This document shows, one piece after another, positions 17,207 through 25,887 of a stretch of 64,000 nt of DNA (positions are counted from its first letter, which is position 1; each line of letters begins with the position of its first letter). This stretch comes from Bacteroidales bacterium (GTDB lineage: Bacteria; Bacteroidota; Bacteroidia; Bacteroidales; UBA932), in the NCBI GenBank assembly GCA_015060395.1, contig SUYP01000015.1:1-64000 (forward strand). The letters are read 5' to 3'. Both the position numbers and the translations under genes were made by a program. The notes beneath the pieces were generated by a model. That model was not told the DNA's origin and ran no database searches. It saw only the letters and a program-made list of their open reading frames with translations.

Positions 17207-18102
17207 AGCCACAGACGGCTTCTTCTCAACGCTTTAGTATCGCTCAACAGACGGATGAACTCCTCGGTTGAGCGTTTTCTGTATCTGTTCGCACAGAAAT
17301 GGAGGCATCCTTCCATATTGCATTCAGCATCATCTATTTCTATGGTTACCAGTCCGTTATGTTCCAGGATGACTGTCTCGGAAAGGAGTGTCACATAGTT
17401 GCTTCTGCGCAGGAGATTAAGGATGGTGTTGACCTCGTTGGCCTCCATTGCAACCTTGAGGTTGAGGTTTCTTTCAGCGATGATGCTGTCGAATGTGCTT
17501 CTCGCCTGAAGTCCTATGCTCGGAAGCACCAGATCGTATTCCTCCAGATCGGCCAGTCTTACGAATTCTTTTCTTGTAAGAGGGTGATCCTCACGTACGA
17601 TGATGCTGAGCTTGTTGTCGAAAAGGATATGGGACTCGACATTGTCATATTTCTCCGAAGAACGGAATGAAAGCGCAAAATCCAGTTCACCGTCAGATAC
17701 AAGTTCCATCAGCTCCATCACGTTCTTGTAGCATATATTCAGGGTCACGTCAGGATACTCTTTCTTGAAGGCAAGCACGCTCTCCGTCAATATGGAACCG
17801 AAGCTGTAGGTCACGCCAATGTTCAGCACACCCCTGTGGCCTTGGGCAAGATCCATAATCTTTGCCTTGTTGTCGTCAGCTTCCGCAAGTGTCTTTTTAG
17901 CTCCTTCGAGGAATGTTTCGCCAGCTTCAGTGAGAGAAACCTTATGGTTGTTTCTGAAGAAAAGCGCCATATCAAGTTCATCCTCCAGCTGCTTGATCTG
18001 TTGAGACAGAGTGCTTTGGGTGATGAACAAAGCTTTCGCTGCCTTTGAAAAACTGAGCAGCTCGGCGACTTTCACGAAATATTTCAACTGACGCAATTCC
18101 AT
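17203..18102 (-). CDS. LysR-family transcriptional regulator
   Basis: A 299-aa LysR-type regulator: winged helix-turn-helix at residues 1-60 (LRQLKYFVKVAELLSFSKAA, TQSTLSQQIKQLEDEL) and a two-lobed periplasmic-binding-like effector domain from about 90 (LNIGVTYSFGS) to 290. It resembles the CynR/OxyR-size class; the effector is not identifiable. It is divergent from the SLC13 transporter at 18266, with the intergenic region of 163 bases holding both promoters, so it most likely controls that transporter and itself in response to the transported acid. The 3' end overlaps the convergent 51-aa ORF by four bases. Confidence 0.92.
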   Translation of the reverse strand: MELRQLKYFVKVAELLSFSKAAKALFITQSTLSQQIKQLEDELDMALFFRNNHKVSLTEAGETFLEGAKKTLAEADDNKAKIMDLAQGHRGVLNIGVTYSFGSILTESVLAFKKEYPDVTLNICYKNVMELMELVSDGELDFALSFRSSEKYDNVESHILFDNKLSIIVREDHPLTRKEFVRLADLEEYDLVLPSIGLQARSTFDSIIAERNLNLKVAMEANEVNTILNLLRRSNYVTLLSETVILEHNGLVTIEIDDAECNMEGCLHFCANRYRKRSTEEFIRLLSDTKALRRSRLWL

Positions 18103-18122
18103 ATCACTTTCAATTTCGGTTG

Positions 18123-18130
18123 CAAAAATA
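18123..18130 (-). promoter_or_regulatory. -7 box for the lysR gene
   Basis: The minus strand reads TATTTTTG, about 21 bases before the start at 18102. Confidence 0.55.
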
Positions 18131-18231
18131 GAACTAAATAAAACAAAAAAGCCTGATCAGGTATTGATTTATCCTATCGCCACAATCGAAAATAACAATC
18201 GTTCCGGTTTCACGAGGGCAGATAATGGGGA

Positions 18232-18239
18232 TACCTTTG
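18232..18239 (+). promoter_or_regulatory. -7 box for the SLC13 transporter gene
   Basis: TACCTTTG followed by CGCCGTTTTTAAAA, 27 bases before the ATG at 18266. It lies inside the longer upstream reading frame, which argues for the later start. Confidence 0.6.
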
Positions 18240-18265
18240 CGCCGTTTTTAAAATCGAATAAAGAT

Positions 18266-19768
18266 ATGTTCAAGATTTTCAACGGAATCCATCTGGTCGA
18301 AGCTTATCACGAGTGGAAAAAGCAAAGACGTGACGATAAGATAATGTCGCGTATGATCAAACTGGCGATAGCGGTCGCTGTTCTTATATTATTATGGTGC
18401 CTTCCGTCTTCAGTATATGGAATTGAAGGACTTGGAGTCATTCAGCAGAGGGTGATAGCCATCTTCGGTTTCGCCATCCTTATGTGGGTCTTCGAAGCCA
18501 TTCCGGCCTGGACAACTTCAATGGCAGTCGTCGGCCTTCTGTTGTTTGCAACATCAGACAGTAGCTTCTGGTTCTTTGAGAACGGACTGAGCAAGGCCGA
18601 TCTCGCCACACAGGTTTCATACAAGGATATCCTCCATTGCTTTGCGGATCCTATAATTATGCTCTTCATCGGAGGATTCATCCTCGCGATTGCAGCTACA
18701 AAAAGCGGTCTGGACGTTACTCTGGCGAGGATTCTTCTCAAACCTTTCGGAAAGCAGTCCCGTTTTGTGCTTCTGGGATTCATTCTGGTGACAGCCGTGT
18801 TCTCAATGTTCCTCAGCAATACTGCGACAGCTGCAATGATGCTTACATTCCTTACCCCGGTCCTCAGATCTCTTCCAGCAGACGGTAAGGGAAAGATTGC
18901 TCTGGCAATCTCTATTCCTATAGCTGCGAATGTCGGAGGTATGGCTACCCCTATCGGAACACCTCCGAATGCCATTGCGCTGAAGTATCTCAACGAGGTG
19001 CTCGGAATGGAGATCGGATTCGGTCAGTGGACCTCATTTATGCTTCCATACGTCATCGTGATTATGGTGATTGCGTGGTTGCTCCTTTTGAAGATGTTCC
19101 CGTTCAAGCAGAAGACAATCGAGCTCAAGATCGAAGGCGAGACAAAGAAGGATTGGAGATCCATCGTCGTATATGTGACTTTTGCCTTGACCATCCTTAT
19201 GTGGATGCTTGACAAGGTGACAGGAGTGAACTCCAATGTGGTGGCAATGTTCCCTGTGGTCATCTTCTGTGTGACAGGAATCATCACCAAGAAGGATCTT
19301 GAGGAAATCAGCTGGAGCGTTCTCTGGATGGTAGCCGGCGGTTTCGCCCTCGGTGTGGCTCTTCAGAATACAGGTCTCGCACAGCAGCTCATCGCAGCAA
19401 TCCCATTCGGATCCTGGTCGCCTGCTGTGGTCATCATAGGCTCAGGCCTGATCTGCTACCTGATGGCAAACTTCATTTCGCATACGGCTACAGCCAACCT
19501 CCTTGTGCCTATCCTTGCGCTTGCCGGAGGAGCGATGAAGGATCTGCTTGCCCCTATGGGCGGTGTATCGACTCTTCTTATCGGAGTGGCAATCGCATCA
19601 TCTCTTGCAATGGTACTTCCAATCAGTACACCTCCTAATGCCATCGCTCACGCCACAGGTATGATCGAGCAGAAGGATATGGTAAAGACAGGTGTCATAA
19701 TGGGAGTGATAGGACTCGTCCTGGGATATTCTATGCTTATGATCCTGGGAATGAACGGACTCATATAA
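18266..19768 (+). CDS. SLC13/DASS family sodium:dicarboxylate (or anion) symporter
   Basis: A 500-aa inner-membrane transporter with about 11-12 hydrophobic segments. Both halves carry the DASS signature: SNTATAAMM with PIGTPPNAIAL in the first repeat, and SHTATANLL with PISTPPNAIAHATG in the second. These are the SNT-type substrate and sodium-binding hairpins that define the family, whose members import citrate, succinate, other C4 acids or sulfate with sodium. The second motif is SHT rather than SNT, a natural variant. Start at 18266 is taken from the promoter position and the amphipathic MFKIFNGIHLVEAYHEWKK start. Divergent from the LysR gene, its probable regulator; terminator at 19828. 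Confidence 0.9.
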   Translation: MFKIFNGIHLVEAYHEWKKQRRDDKIMSRMIKLAIAVAVLILLWCLPSSVYGIEGLGVIQQRVIAIFGFAILMWVFEAIPAWTTSMAVVGLLLFATSDSSFWFFENGLSKADLATQVSYKDILHCFADPIIMLFIGGFILAIAATKSGLDVTLARILLKPFGKQSRFVLLGFILVTAVFSMFLSNTATAAMMLTFLTPVLRSLPADGKGKIALAISIPIAANVGGMATPIGTPPNAIALKYLNEVLGMEIGFGQWTSFMLPYVIVIMVIAWLLLLKMFPFKQKTIELKIEGETKKDWRSIVVYVTFALTILMWMLDKVTGVNSNVVAMFPVVIFCVTGIITKKDLEEISWSVLWMVAGGFALGVALQNTGLAQQLIAAIPFGSWSPAVVIIGSGLICYLMANFISHTATANLLVPILALAGGAMKDLLAPMGGVSTLLIGVAIASSLAMVLPISTPPNAIAHATGMIEQKDMVKTGVIMGVIGLVLGYSMLMILGMNGLI

Positions 19769-19790
19769 TCTGAACCGAATATATAGCAAA

Positions 19791-19858
19791 ACAATGTTGT
19801 GAAACATTGTAAGTACCCAAATTGTTTGAGGCTGACCCACCGGGCCAGCCTCGATTTT
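19791..19858 (+). terminator. Two hairpins after the transporter gene
   Basis: A weak stem ACAATGTT/AACATTGT (19791-19810) is followed by a GC-rich stem GAGGCTG/CAGCCTC (19828-19852) and ATTTTA. The second is a plausible intrinsic terminator. Confidence 0.6.
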
Positions 19859-19889
19859 ATTCCCCAATCTCCATCATCTCCTCAGGGAA
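19857..19889 (-). pseudogene. Short remnant of the rmuC 3' end
   Basis: The minus strand reads FPEEMMEIGE and a stop, against VPEEMVEIGE and a stop at the end of true RmuC (32475). Only about eleven codons match, yet the same 3' end also occurs at 21387, so one AAA-ATPase gene lies between two rmuC tails. The stop of that ATPase is 10 bases away. Confidence 0.6.
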
Positions 19890-19898
19890 TTGCCAGTC

Positions 19899-21263
19899 CT
19901 AAAGATTGTAAAGGTCAAATCTGAATATCTGTTCAGCAGGAGCCGGAGATTTCTGAATGAACATCAGCATATATATAGGCATATATATGCGCTTGTCGTC
20001 TATGTGGAGATTGTCGTTAGTCAGAATGTATGCGAAGTCTATATTATAGTCACGGTTGCCCAGGACATTGGTCAGTGCACTGTGTCTTTCATAATCCTTT
20101 CCGGACTTGACCTCGATAGGAATGACTTTCCCGTTCTGAGCGATGACAAAATCCAGTTCACCCTGTTTCTTGCTGTTGAAGTAATGCAACTCGTGGTCAT
20201 CTCCTCCGAAACCGTGGCAATGCAACTCCTGGGCAACGAGGTTTTCATATATGGCACCGTAATTCTGCTTTATCTCTCCCTGAAGCAGTTGCAACTGGAT
20301 TCCGGAAGCATACTGACAAGTCAGGAGTCCTACGTCATTCTGGAACAGTTTGAACAGATTCCTCAGTTCATTCAGTTTGAATGAAAAGGTCGGTTCCTGA
20401 ATGTTCAGCGCCGGGATCGCAGCACCTGCGTTCTTAAGCCATATAAAACTGTTTTCATATCGTGAGAAACGAGCGTGTTCATTGAGGTTCTTCAGAATGA
20501 AGCGCTTGTTCTTGGCATCGAGTTCAGATGGTATCAGATTGAATATTTCATTTATCTCAAGTTTTCTGTCTTTATCATACTGGCTTATATCCCACTTATA
20601 CATATCCAGTATTTCCTTCTGTTTCTCTTCCACGACATTCAGGTCATTCGTGTCAACGTATGCCTGAACCGCTGCCGGCATACCTCCCACAACGAGATAC
20701 AAATGGATCATTCTTATCAAGGCCGCGTGGATTATTTCGTCCATAGGAATTCTCTTCTCAAACGACTCTGCTACCCTTGCGATGACCTCATCGGAAAGCC
20801 CCAGGCATCGTGAGAACTCCTCAATATCCAGCGGGAAGACCTCTTTGACAGCCATATATCCGACAGGGACACTTTCAATTCCCTTCATCTCAACACCGAG
20901 CAGGCTGCCGCTCAATGCATATCTGCAACTTCCTTCATCTACGAGAAACTTTATCCAGGTGATGACCTCAGGACATTTCTGAACCTCGTCGAAGAATATC
21001 ATTGTGTCTGGCAATGATGTCTTCTTCTTGGTATGAGCAGAAATGCGCAACAATACATCCTTGGCATTCTGTGAACCTTTGAAGATGCCCCGTGCCGAGT
21101 CATCTTCATAGAAGTTTATCTCGATCAGATTCATCTTCTTTTTTCTTGCATATTCCCTTATAGCAGAAGTCTTACCGACCTGTCTTGCACCTTTGAGAAG
21201 CAATGCCGACTTATTGTTTGCGTAATGCCTTTCAATATATTTGTCAAGTTTTCTCGCTAACAT
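19899..21263 (-). CDS. AAA+ ATPase with DUF4143 domain
   Basis: A 454-aa protein of the AAA_14/DUF4143 class, common and variably present in Bacteroidota. Residues 1-200 are the ATPase: Walker A GARQVGKT (25-32) and Walker B MIFFDEVQ (88-95). The C-terminal half is DUF4143, with a PD-(D/E)XK-like core (GELDFVIAQNGKVIPIEVKSG, near 390-410) suggesting a nuclease-fold domain. Role unknown; suggested relations are to DNA-binding or toxin-like mobile genes. It stands alone with three operator-like repeats at its promoter (21302-21381) and is bracketed by rmuC 3' fragments, which marks it as an acquired module. Confidence 0.88.
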   Translation of the reverse strand: MLARKLDKYIERHYANNKSALLLKGARQVGKTSAIREYARKKKMNLIEINFYEDDSARGIFKGSQNAKDVLLRISAHTKKKTSLPDTMIFFDEVQKCPEVITWIKFLVDEGSCRYALSGSLLGVEMKGIESVPVGYMAVKEVFPLDIEEFSRCLGLSDEVIARVAESFEKRIPMDEIIHAALIRMIHLYLVVGGMPAAVQAYVDTNDLNVVEEKQKEILDMYKWDISQYDKDRKLEINEIFNLIPSELDAKNKRFILKNLNEHARFSRYENSFIWLKNAGAAIPALNIQEPTFSFKLNELRNLFKLFQNDVGLLTCQYASGIQLQLLQGEIKQNYGAIYENLVAQELHCHGFGGDDHELHYFNSKKQGELDFVIAQNGKVIPIEVKSGKDYERHSALTNVLGNRDYNIDFAYILTNDNLHIDDKRIYMPIYMLMFIQKSPAPAEQIFRFDLYNL

Positions 21264-21301
21264 AGTATTACATTTTCACGTCAGTCAGCATAAAGGATTT
21301 T

Positions 21302-21381
21302 ACATTTTTCCAGTGCGATATCCCAATAAAACTGACATTTTTCCAATGCAAATTTAGAAAGAATTTACGTTTTTCCAAGAA
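21302..21381 (-). promoter_or_regulatory. Promoter with three helically spaced operator-like repeats
   Basis: On the plus strand, repeats ACATTTTTCCAGTGC (21302-21316), ACATTTTTCCAATGC (21335-21349) and ACGTTTTTCCAAGAA (21367-21381) are spaced 33 and 32 bases apart, about three helix turns. The -7 box TAAATTTG on the minus strand (21349-21356) lies between repeats two and three, and the third repeat, TTGGAAAAACGT, overlies the -33 position. This is the layout of a repressed or autoregulated promoter for the ATPase gene. Confidence 0.65.
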
Positions 21382-21386
21382 AAGTA

Positions 21387-21971
21387 TCATTCCCCTATCT
21401 CCACCATCTCCTCAGGGACAGTGAATTCCTTGCCTTTGCTGCGGCGGACGCCGATGCTGATGACCTGGCGTGCCGATGTGGTGATGCTCTGGCCGTTGTC
21501 CTGGAGCTTGGTGATGCCTTTGTTGTATTCTCCGCAGACGGCCTTGATCTTGCGGCCGAGTTCAGCGTACGAATCATAGAAGGAAGCCACGCGGTCGATC
21601 ATATTCTGGGCTGCGGCAGTGATCTTCTGAGTGTTGGTGTCGTGCTGGAATTTGTTCCAGGTCAGCTGCATAATCTTCAGGAAAGGCATAATCGTCTGTT
21701 CGGTAGCGATGAGCACTCCCTTTCTGTAGGCCTCCTGCCAGAGCATAGGATCGGCCTCTCCGTTTCCAGCCACGACACATACTATATGCCCGGTCCTGTC
21801 TCCGTGCAGAACCAGAGTCTTGAAGACACGGGCAATATCCTGTCCCAGACTGTCCGCAACATACTGTGCGGCCAGGTCGTTCTCGTCGAATTCGTAAGGA
21901 ATCAGCTTATATGATATTCCCGCCTTGTCCAGCAGGCGGGCAGCGTTCGTCTTTTCAATCTTTTTTGCCAT
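21387..21971 (-). pseudogene. ybaK::rmuC chimera (194 codons, open frame)
   Basis: An intact ORF whose first 70 or so codons are YbaK (MAKKIEKTNAARLLDK to HIVCVVAGNGEA) and whose remaining 124 or so codons are the C-terminus of RmuC (DPMLWQEAYRKGVLIATE to VPEEMVEIGE). The junction lies near 21754-21758 at a GAGG(C/T)C present in both parents. The rmuC part is almost identical in DNA to full rmuC at 32475; the ybaK part is clearly more diverged from ybaK at 11623 (Ala/Ser, His/Tyr and Lys/Arg changes). It lacks the YbaK GGxSPxG loop and the start of the RmuC nuclease-like fold, so neither activity is expected. The ybaK-type promoter (21980-21987) is kept, so a fusion protein may be made. Confidence 0.85.
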
Positions 21972-21979
21972 AACGGCTG

Positions 21980-21987
21980 CAAAAATA
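21980..21987 (-). promoter_or_regulatory. -7 box of the ybaK::rmuC chimera
   Basis: The minus strand reads TATTTTTG then GCAGCCGTT and ATG, the counterpart of the ybaK promoter at 12123. Confidence 0.5.
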
Positions 21988-22008
21988 GAATTACCCCCGA
22001 CATCTATG

Positions 22009-22465
22009 CTATTTTGAAACACCTATGCAGCTTCCTGCTTTCACTCCTATCGTGAATACGATATTTAATGTCAGATCATCCCAGTAATTATAGACGATAT
22101 ATCTTTTTAAACTAACATCCGGCAAATCTTTCCAGTTGATTTTGTTTGCAAATTCCTTATAGAATTCAGAAAAATCATAGCTATTATAATCTGAACTCGA
22201 CGGATTCTCCGTGTTCAAGTCTTTTGGCCAATTCATCGTAAAGCTCCTTGTATTTTTCAATGGTATTACGATTGTAAGGGAATGAAATGAATATGTCGTA
22301 CTGATATGGAACAGCGCTTCTTGACTTCTGGAATTCTCCGAAGCTTGCGGTCAGCTTCAAGTCGTAGGAACCATATGAAATATCTTTCAGTACGATTTCG
22401 TCATATGGGTCTAACAGGACATCTAACGAATATTCTTTTTCAAGATCCTTGAATTTATCGTCCAC
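22009..22465 (-). pseudogene. Frameshifted and probably truncated gene of unknown function
   Basis: Frame one runs from 22465 (MDDKFKDLEKEYSLDVLL...) to a TAA at 22184-22186. A second frame, offset by one, continues with plausible protein sequence (SYDFSEFYKEFANKINWKDL, RYIVYNYWDDLTLNIVFTIG) to 22009. The simplest reading is one gene with a frameshift near 22190. It stops right where the duplicated ybaK promoter begins, so the 3' end may also be cut off. The alternative is two small overlapping genes. Last gene on the Hsp70 cluster side, 15 bases after the amber-interrupted gene. I recognise no family. Confidence 0.5.
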
Positions 22466-22480
22466 CTCAATTATAGAAAC

Positions 22481-23062
22481 TCATTTGACGATTTCATCTG
22501 CAAAGTCCGCGATTGTCGGAGTATTGGGTGATCCATATTCGTTAACAGGCTTTTCCGTCACTTCGCACACTTTATACTGAACTATTGCACTGCCAATGCC
22601 TGTCAGTGCGATAAGCCACCACCATTTCTTCCACCATTTCCTGGTGGCTTCTCTATTGACTTCTCTCATCTGAATATCTTCTTCACTTATTCTTTTCTTT
22701 TCATTCTTGCTCGAAAGCACAATGATAGAGCCGATCAGACAGGAGACTGCATAACATATGTTGTTAATGTATATCTCTTCATCACTGATTGATATGATGA
22801 CAGGTATTGCCTAAAGCAAGGAAATCAGTCCATTAAGTCCCTTGTCGCCGGATATGAAAAGTATGAAAAGAGCAAAGACCGGTATGCTCAGGTATACGAG
22901 TGCCCAACCATTCTCTGATATACCCGTTCCGAGATCAATAAGAAAATCAAGCATATTCCAGACATTTGTTTCGAATCCCCATACCCGGTTAGGGAGAAAC
23001 AGGAATGAAAGCAATGCAATTAGTAGAAATATTCCGTAAGTGATTCTTCTGTTGCGTGACAT
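22481..23062 (-). pseudogene. Membrane protein gene interrupted by an in-frame TAG
   Basis: Two ORFs (83 codons from 23062; 79 codons ending at 22481) lie in the same frame, separated by a single TAG at 22811-22813 and then about 30 open codons without a start codon other than a GTG at 22720. Read through, they give one protein of about 193 aa with four hydrophobic segments: near 9-24, near 57-72, across the stop and just after it (ISLL, then AIPVIIS and ICYAVSCLIGSIIVL), and WWWLIALTGIGSAIVQY. The stop therefore falls inside a predicted membrane region. Most likely a recent nonsense mutation. Family unknown; it follows the SH3 membrane protein gene by 21 bases. Confidence 0.65.
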
Positions 23063-23083
23063 ATTGATAGTGTTTTAGATGTG

Positions 23084-24172
23084 TCAGTTATCTTCGCGAG
23101 TGAAGCGGTCTCCGTTGCGGGACCAATAGTTGCCGTTGTGGTCACGATATGTGTCAATTCCGGTTTCATATAATTCAGTACCATCATCAAGAGTGACATT
23201 CCCTCCTCCTCTTCTTCCGGATGAACTGCCTCCGAGAAGCGCTCCTCCTATCAGAAGTGCGATGGCTACGATTATGACCAATGCCAGAAATGCTGCCAGC
23301 AGAATAGAGAAAGGTATCATAATCAAGAGGTAGAATAATGGATATAAGATACCTTTCAATATCTGTTTTTCCATAATATTTACAATCAGGACATATATGC
23401 AGAATCCAGCCTGATATAATATGAATATGATACCGAATCCTTCAATATCGGCGTCAAATATCGACAACGCAAAGGCTGCAAGTATGCCTACTCCCCACGA
23501 AGCTACTCCCCATATCCAGTTTACATACACCCCGGAGCTTTTATTTATCGAACCCAATGTTTCGAGTGTCGCGATCAGCTGGCCATATAAGAACAGTGCG
23601 AAGCCTATGAATCCGATGACACATCCGAACCAGCCGACTTCGAATCTTTCACAAAACCAGGTGATATCTACATCATCCATCAGCAGGTAATATAACTCGG
23701 CAATTGCCACCAAGGCCAATAACAGCACCGCTACCCAAGTCAATTCTCTTATTTCAAGTTTGACAAAGACAATCTGAATTATAAGAAGCAGAACAATGAT
23801 GAATGTCATCAAGCGCTCTCCGATGTCAGGAAGGGCGAATGACTCCAGCTTGTCAGAAAGTTTCTGAAAAGCACTCTCAGAAGAAGCAGCCTGTTCTCCT
23901 TTGTCACTATGACTGAATTTCAGATAGCTTGCACTTACATAACCCGATACTCCATTCTCGTCAATATGAATCCAGCCCTCCGGAGAATCATCATTGATGC
24001 TTTTGACAACTTGTCCTCTTTTTACACACCCGATTACCTCGCCCTTCTTTGATGGCTGTGTGCGGACGTTCAGCACATCAGCAGTGACACGATAATAATC
24101 AGCCGCCTCTGAAGTGATGAACGTCAGCAGAGATAAGAAAAAACAAATATATTTTTTCCAGAATTTTACCAT
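23084..24172 (-). CDS. SH3-domain multi-pass inner-membrane protein
   Basis: A 362-aa protein with a signal-like N-terminus (1-23), a bacterial SH3 domain at about 27-85 (VTADVLNVRTQPSKKGEVIG, GWIHIDENGVSGYVSASYL), a polar linker, and then six or seven hydrophobic segments between about 118 and 310, followed by a glycine-rich GGSSSGRRGGG and a polar tail. The SH3 domain would sit in the periplasm, where such domains bind peptidoglycan or proteins, anchored by the membrane part. It overlaps the TPR/barrel gene by 7 bases. Part of the Hsp70 cluster. No named family recognised for the whole protein. Confidence 0.78.
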   Translation of the reverse strand: MVKFWKKYICFFLSLLTFITSEAADYYRVTADVLNVRTQPSKKGEVIGCVKRGQVVKSINDDSPEGWIHIDENGVSGYVSASYLKFSHSDKGEQAASSESAFQKLSDKLESFALPDIGERLMTFIIVLLLIIQIVFVKLEIRELTWVAVLLLALVAIAELYYLLMDDVDITWFCERFEVGWFGCVIGFIGFALFLYGQLIATLETLGSINKSSGVYVNWIWGVASWGVGILAAFALSIFDADIEGFGIIFILYQAGFCIYVLIVNIMEKQILKGILYPLFYLLIMIPFSILLAAFLALVIIVAIALLIGGALLGGSSSGRRGGGNVTLDDGTELYETGIDTYRDHNGNYWSRNGDRFTREDN

Positions 24173-25857
24173 TTGTAATTTATCGTATATGAAATACCGA
24201 CAGATATGTTATTGTGAGCCTGTTTCTGTATAGGCTTAAACATTACATAAGGATTGATATGATTTCTTTTATATGTGACGGTCGAATTGACTGCGTCAAT
24301 GTCGAAGACCGGAGTTATATCATATCTTGCATAGAATGACAATTCCTGGTTTTCTTTTATCAGGAATCCGAATTTGAAGAATGCGTCAAAGTTGAAGTCG
24401 TTGTGCATCTTGTATTCCGGTCCGAATATCTCATAAGCGATCTTTTCTTCGTCTGATGTTTTAATGTTTCTTTTGAAGTTGGATCCGAAATTATAGTTTG
24501 CAGTTCCACCCAATCCCATATACCAGGAATCGAAATTCAGACGGAATGTGATCGGCAATCCTACCTGACTTGCAACAAGGTGAGGAATCTTACAATTATT
24601 ACCGAAGATTTCCACAACCTCCGGTGTTCTATGGTTCTTGTCTATTGCCCAACCGGAAATCCTGCGATACTGCAATCCGAATAAGAAATTGAACTTATTG
24701 TAATAATCATCACCGATAGAAAACTCGACTCTTGGAATGCTGAAAGAATAGAATGAATCCCAGCCTTCAAGATCGGCACTCATCTTTAATACATATCCCA
24801 CGTAAGTGCTCTTATGCTGTCTCTTATGCTTTCTATAGTATTTCAGTTTGACTTCAGATGTTGCATATTTTTCAGCCTGATAGTACCTGCCCTCATCACA
24901 TAGAGTATAGAACAGCTGATTCTCGATAGTCTGCCTATGGGAACTGTGAGGATAATTGTTGATGAAAGTCTGCAGCTGGGTAGAAGGCGAATTTGCATTG
25001 ATCTTACTCCAGTCATCTTCCTCTTTACATTCCATATAGATGGCCTGATCGATTTCGGATACAGGAAGCCTGGTGGCAGCCTTATCAAAAAGTTTCCTTG
25101 CCCCCTGATAATTATGTACGCGATACAGGTCCATAGCATTATAGTAATCTATATATGCACCTGCCTGAATGTATTCCTTGGATTTCTCCTTGTCAGGATG
25201 CCTGTTCTGGAATTTCTTGTATGCCTCTGCTGTTCCGGACGCCTTGGCAATGGCCCAATCCTCGCTGAAAGACAGCTCCCCATATCTTTTTTCGGCTTCA
25301 ACGGTGTACATCCGCAACTGAGTCTGTTCCAGATATCTTTTATATGACGATGCAGTATTTTCTTCGGATGCATTCATAAACAGGATATGCTCGTTTGCCT
25401 GATCTGCATATTTTCCGGCAGGATAATTCTTCAGGTAAGTCTCGTAGCCTCCTTTTGTCTGAGAGACGGAAACTTCTGCCCATAAAGATTCTTCCTTTTG
25501 GGCATTGGCGATCTGTTCCTGACATTTGGCGATATGTGTCTTCGCTACAGTATCGTTAGGGTTATGGGCAAGAACTGCTTCAAAAGCATCTATCGCAGCG
25601 TTGATGTCATTATTCTTATATGACGACAAACCTTCGTTCAGGCTACGGTAGACTGAACGTGCTGTATTCAGCTTGTTTGTCAGACTCGAGACTCTGGCCT
25701 GATCTGATTCCAATGTAATTGCAGCTTTATACAGTTCTATCGCATCAGCATAATTACCCATATTGAAGGCTGTCTGTGCCATCCTTTCAGAATCAGACTG
25801 GGCAAATGCAGTGATGGATAATAAAACAGCTGCTATGGCAATGACAAGTTTTTTCAT
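24166..25857 (-). CDS. TPR protein with C-terminal outer-membrane barrel-like domain
   Basis: A 563-aa exported protein (signal peptide 1-19, ending TAFAQ). Residues 25-120 hold TPR-like helices (AQTAFNMGNYADAIELYKAA, IDAFEAVLAHNPNDTVAKTH). About 120-340 continue as helical repeats with conserved YxxYLKNYPAGKYAD-type units. From about 350 the pattern changes to alternating strands with aromatic girdles (DSWYMGLGGTANYNFGSNF, ISVGISYTINYKW), consistent with an outer-membrane beta-barrel ending in Trp. The N-terminal repeats would then face the periplasm. It overlaps the SH3 gene downstream and follows the coiled-coil gene by 30 bases. Confidence 0.75.
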   Translation of the reverse strand: MKKLVIAIAAVLLSITAFAQSDSERMAQTAFNMGNYADAIELYKAAITLESDQARVSSLTNKLNTARSVYRSLNEGLSSYKNNDINAAIDAFEAVLAHNPNDTVAKTHIAKCQEQIANAQKEESLWAEVSVSQTKGGYETYLKNYPAGKYADQANEHILFMNASEENTASSYKRYLEQTQLRMYTVEAEKRYGELSFSEDWAIAKASGTAEAYKKFQNRHPDKEKSKEYIQAGAYIDYYNAMDLYRVHNYQGARKLFDKAATRLPVSEIDQAIYMECKEEDDWSKINANSPSTQLQTFINNYPHSSHRQTIENQLFYTLCDEGRYYQAEKYATSEVKLKYYRKHKRQHKSTYVGYVLKMSADLEGWDSFYSFSIPRVEFSIGDDYYNKFNFLFGLQYRRISGWAIDKNHRTPEVVEIFGNNCKIPHLVASQVGLPITFRLNFDSWYMGLGGTANYNFGSNFKRNIKTSDEEKIAYEIFGPEYKMHNDFNFDAFFKFGFLIKENQELSFYARYDITPVFDIDAVNSTVTYKRNHINPYVMFKPIQKQAHNNISVGISYTINYKW

Positions 25858-25887
25858 AATCGTTTCTGTTTGTTGAGGGTAAATGAT

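Noticed and set aside
22720..22720. Independent start of the 79-codon ORF at a GTG
   Set aside because: The frame is open and hydrophobic for 30 codons upstream back to the TAG, which fits one interrupted gene better than a new GTG start.
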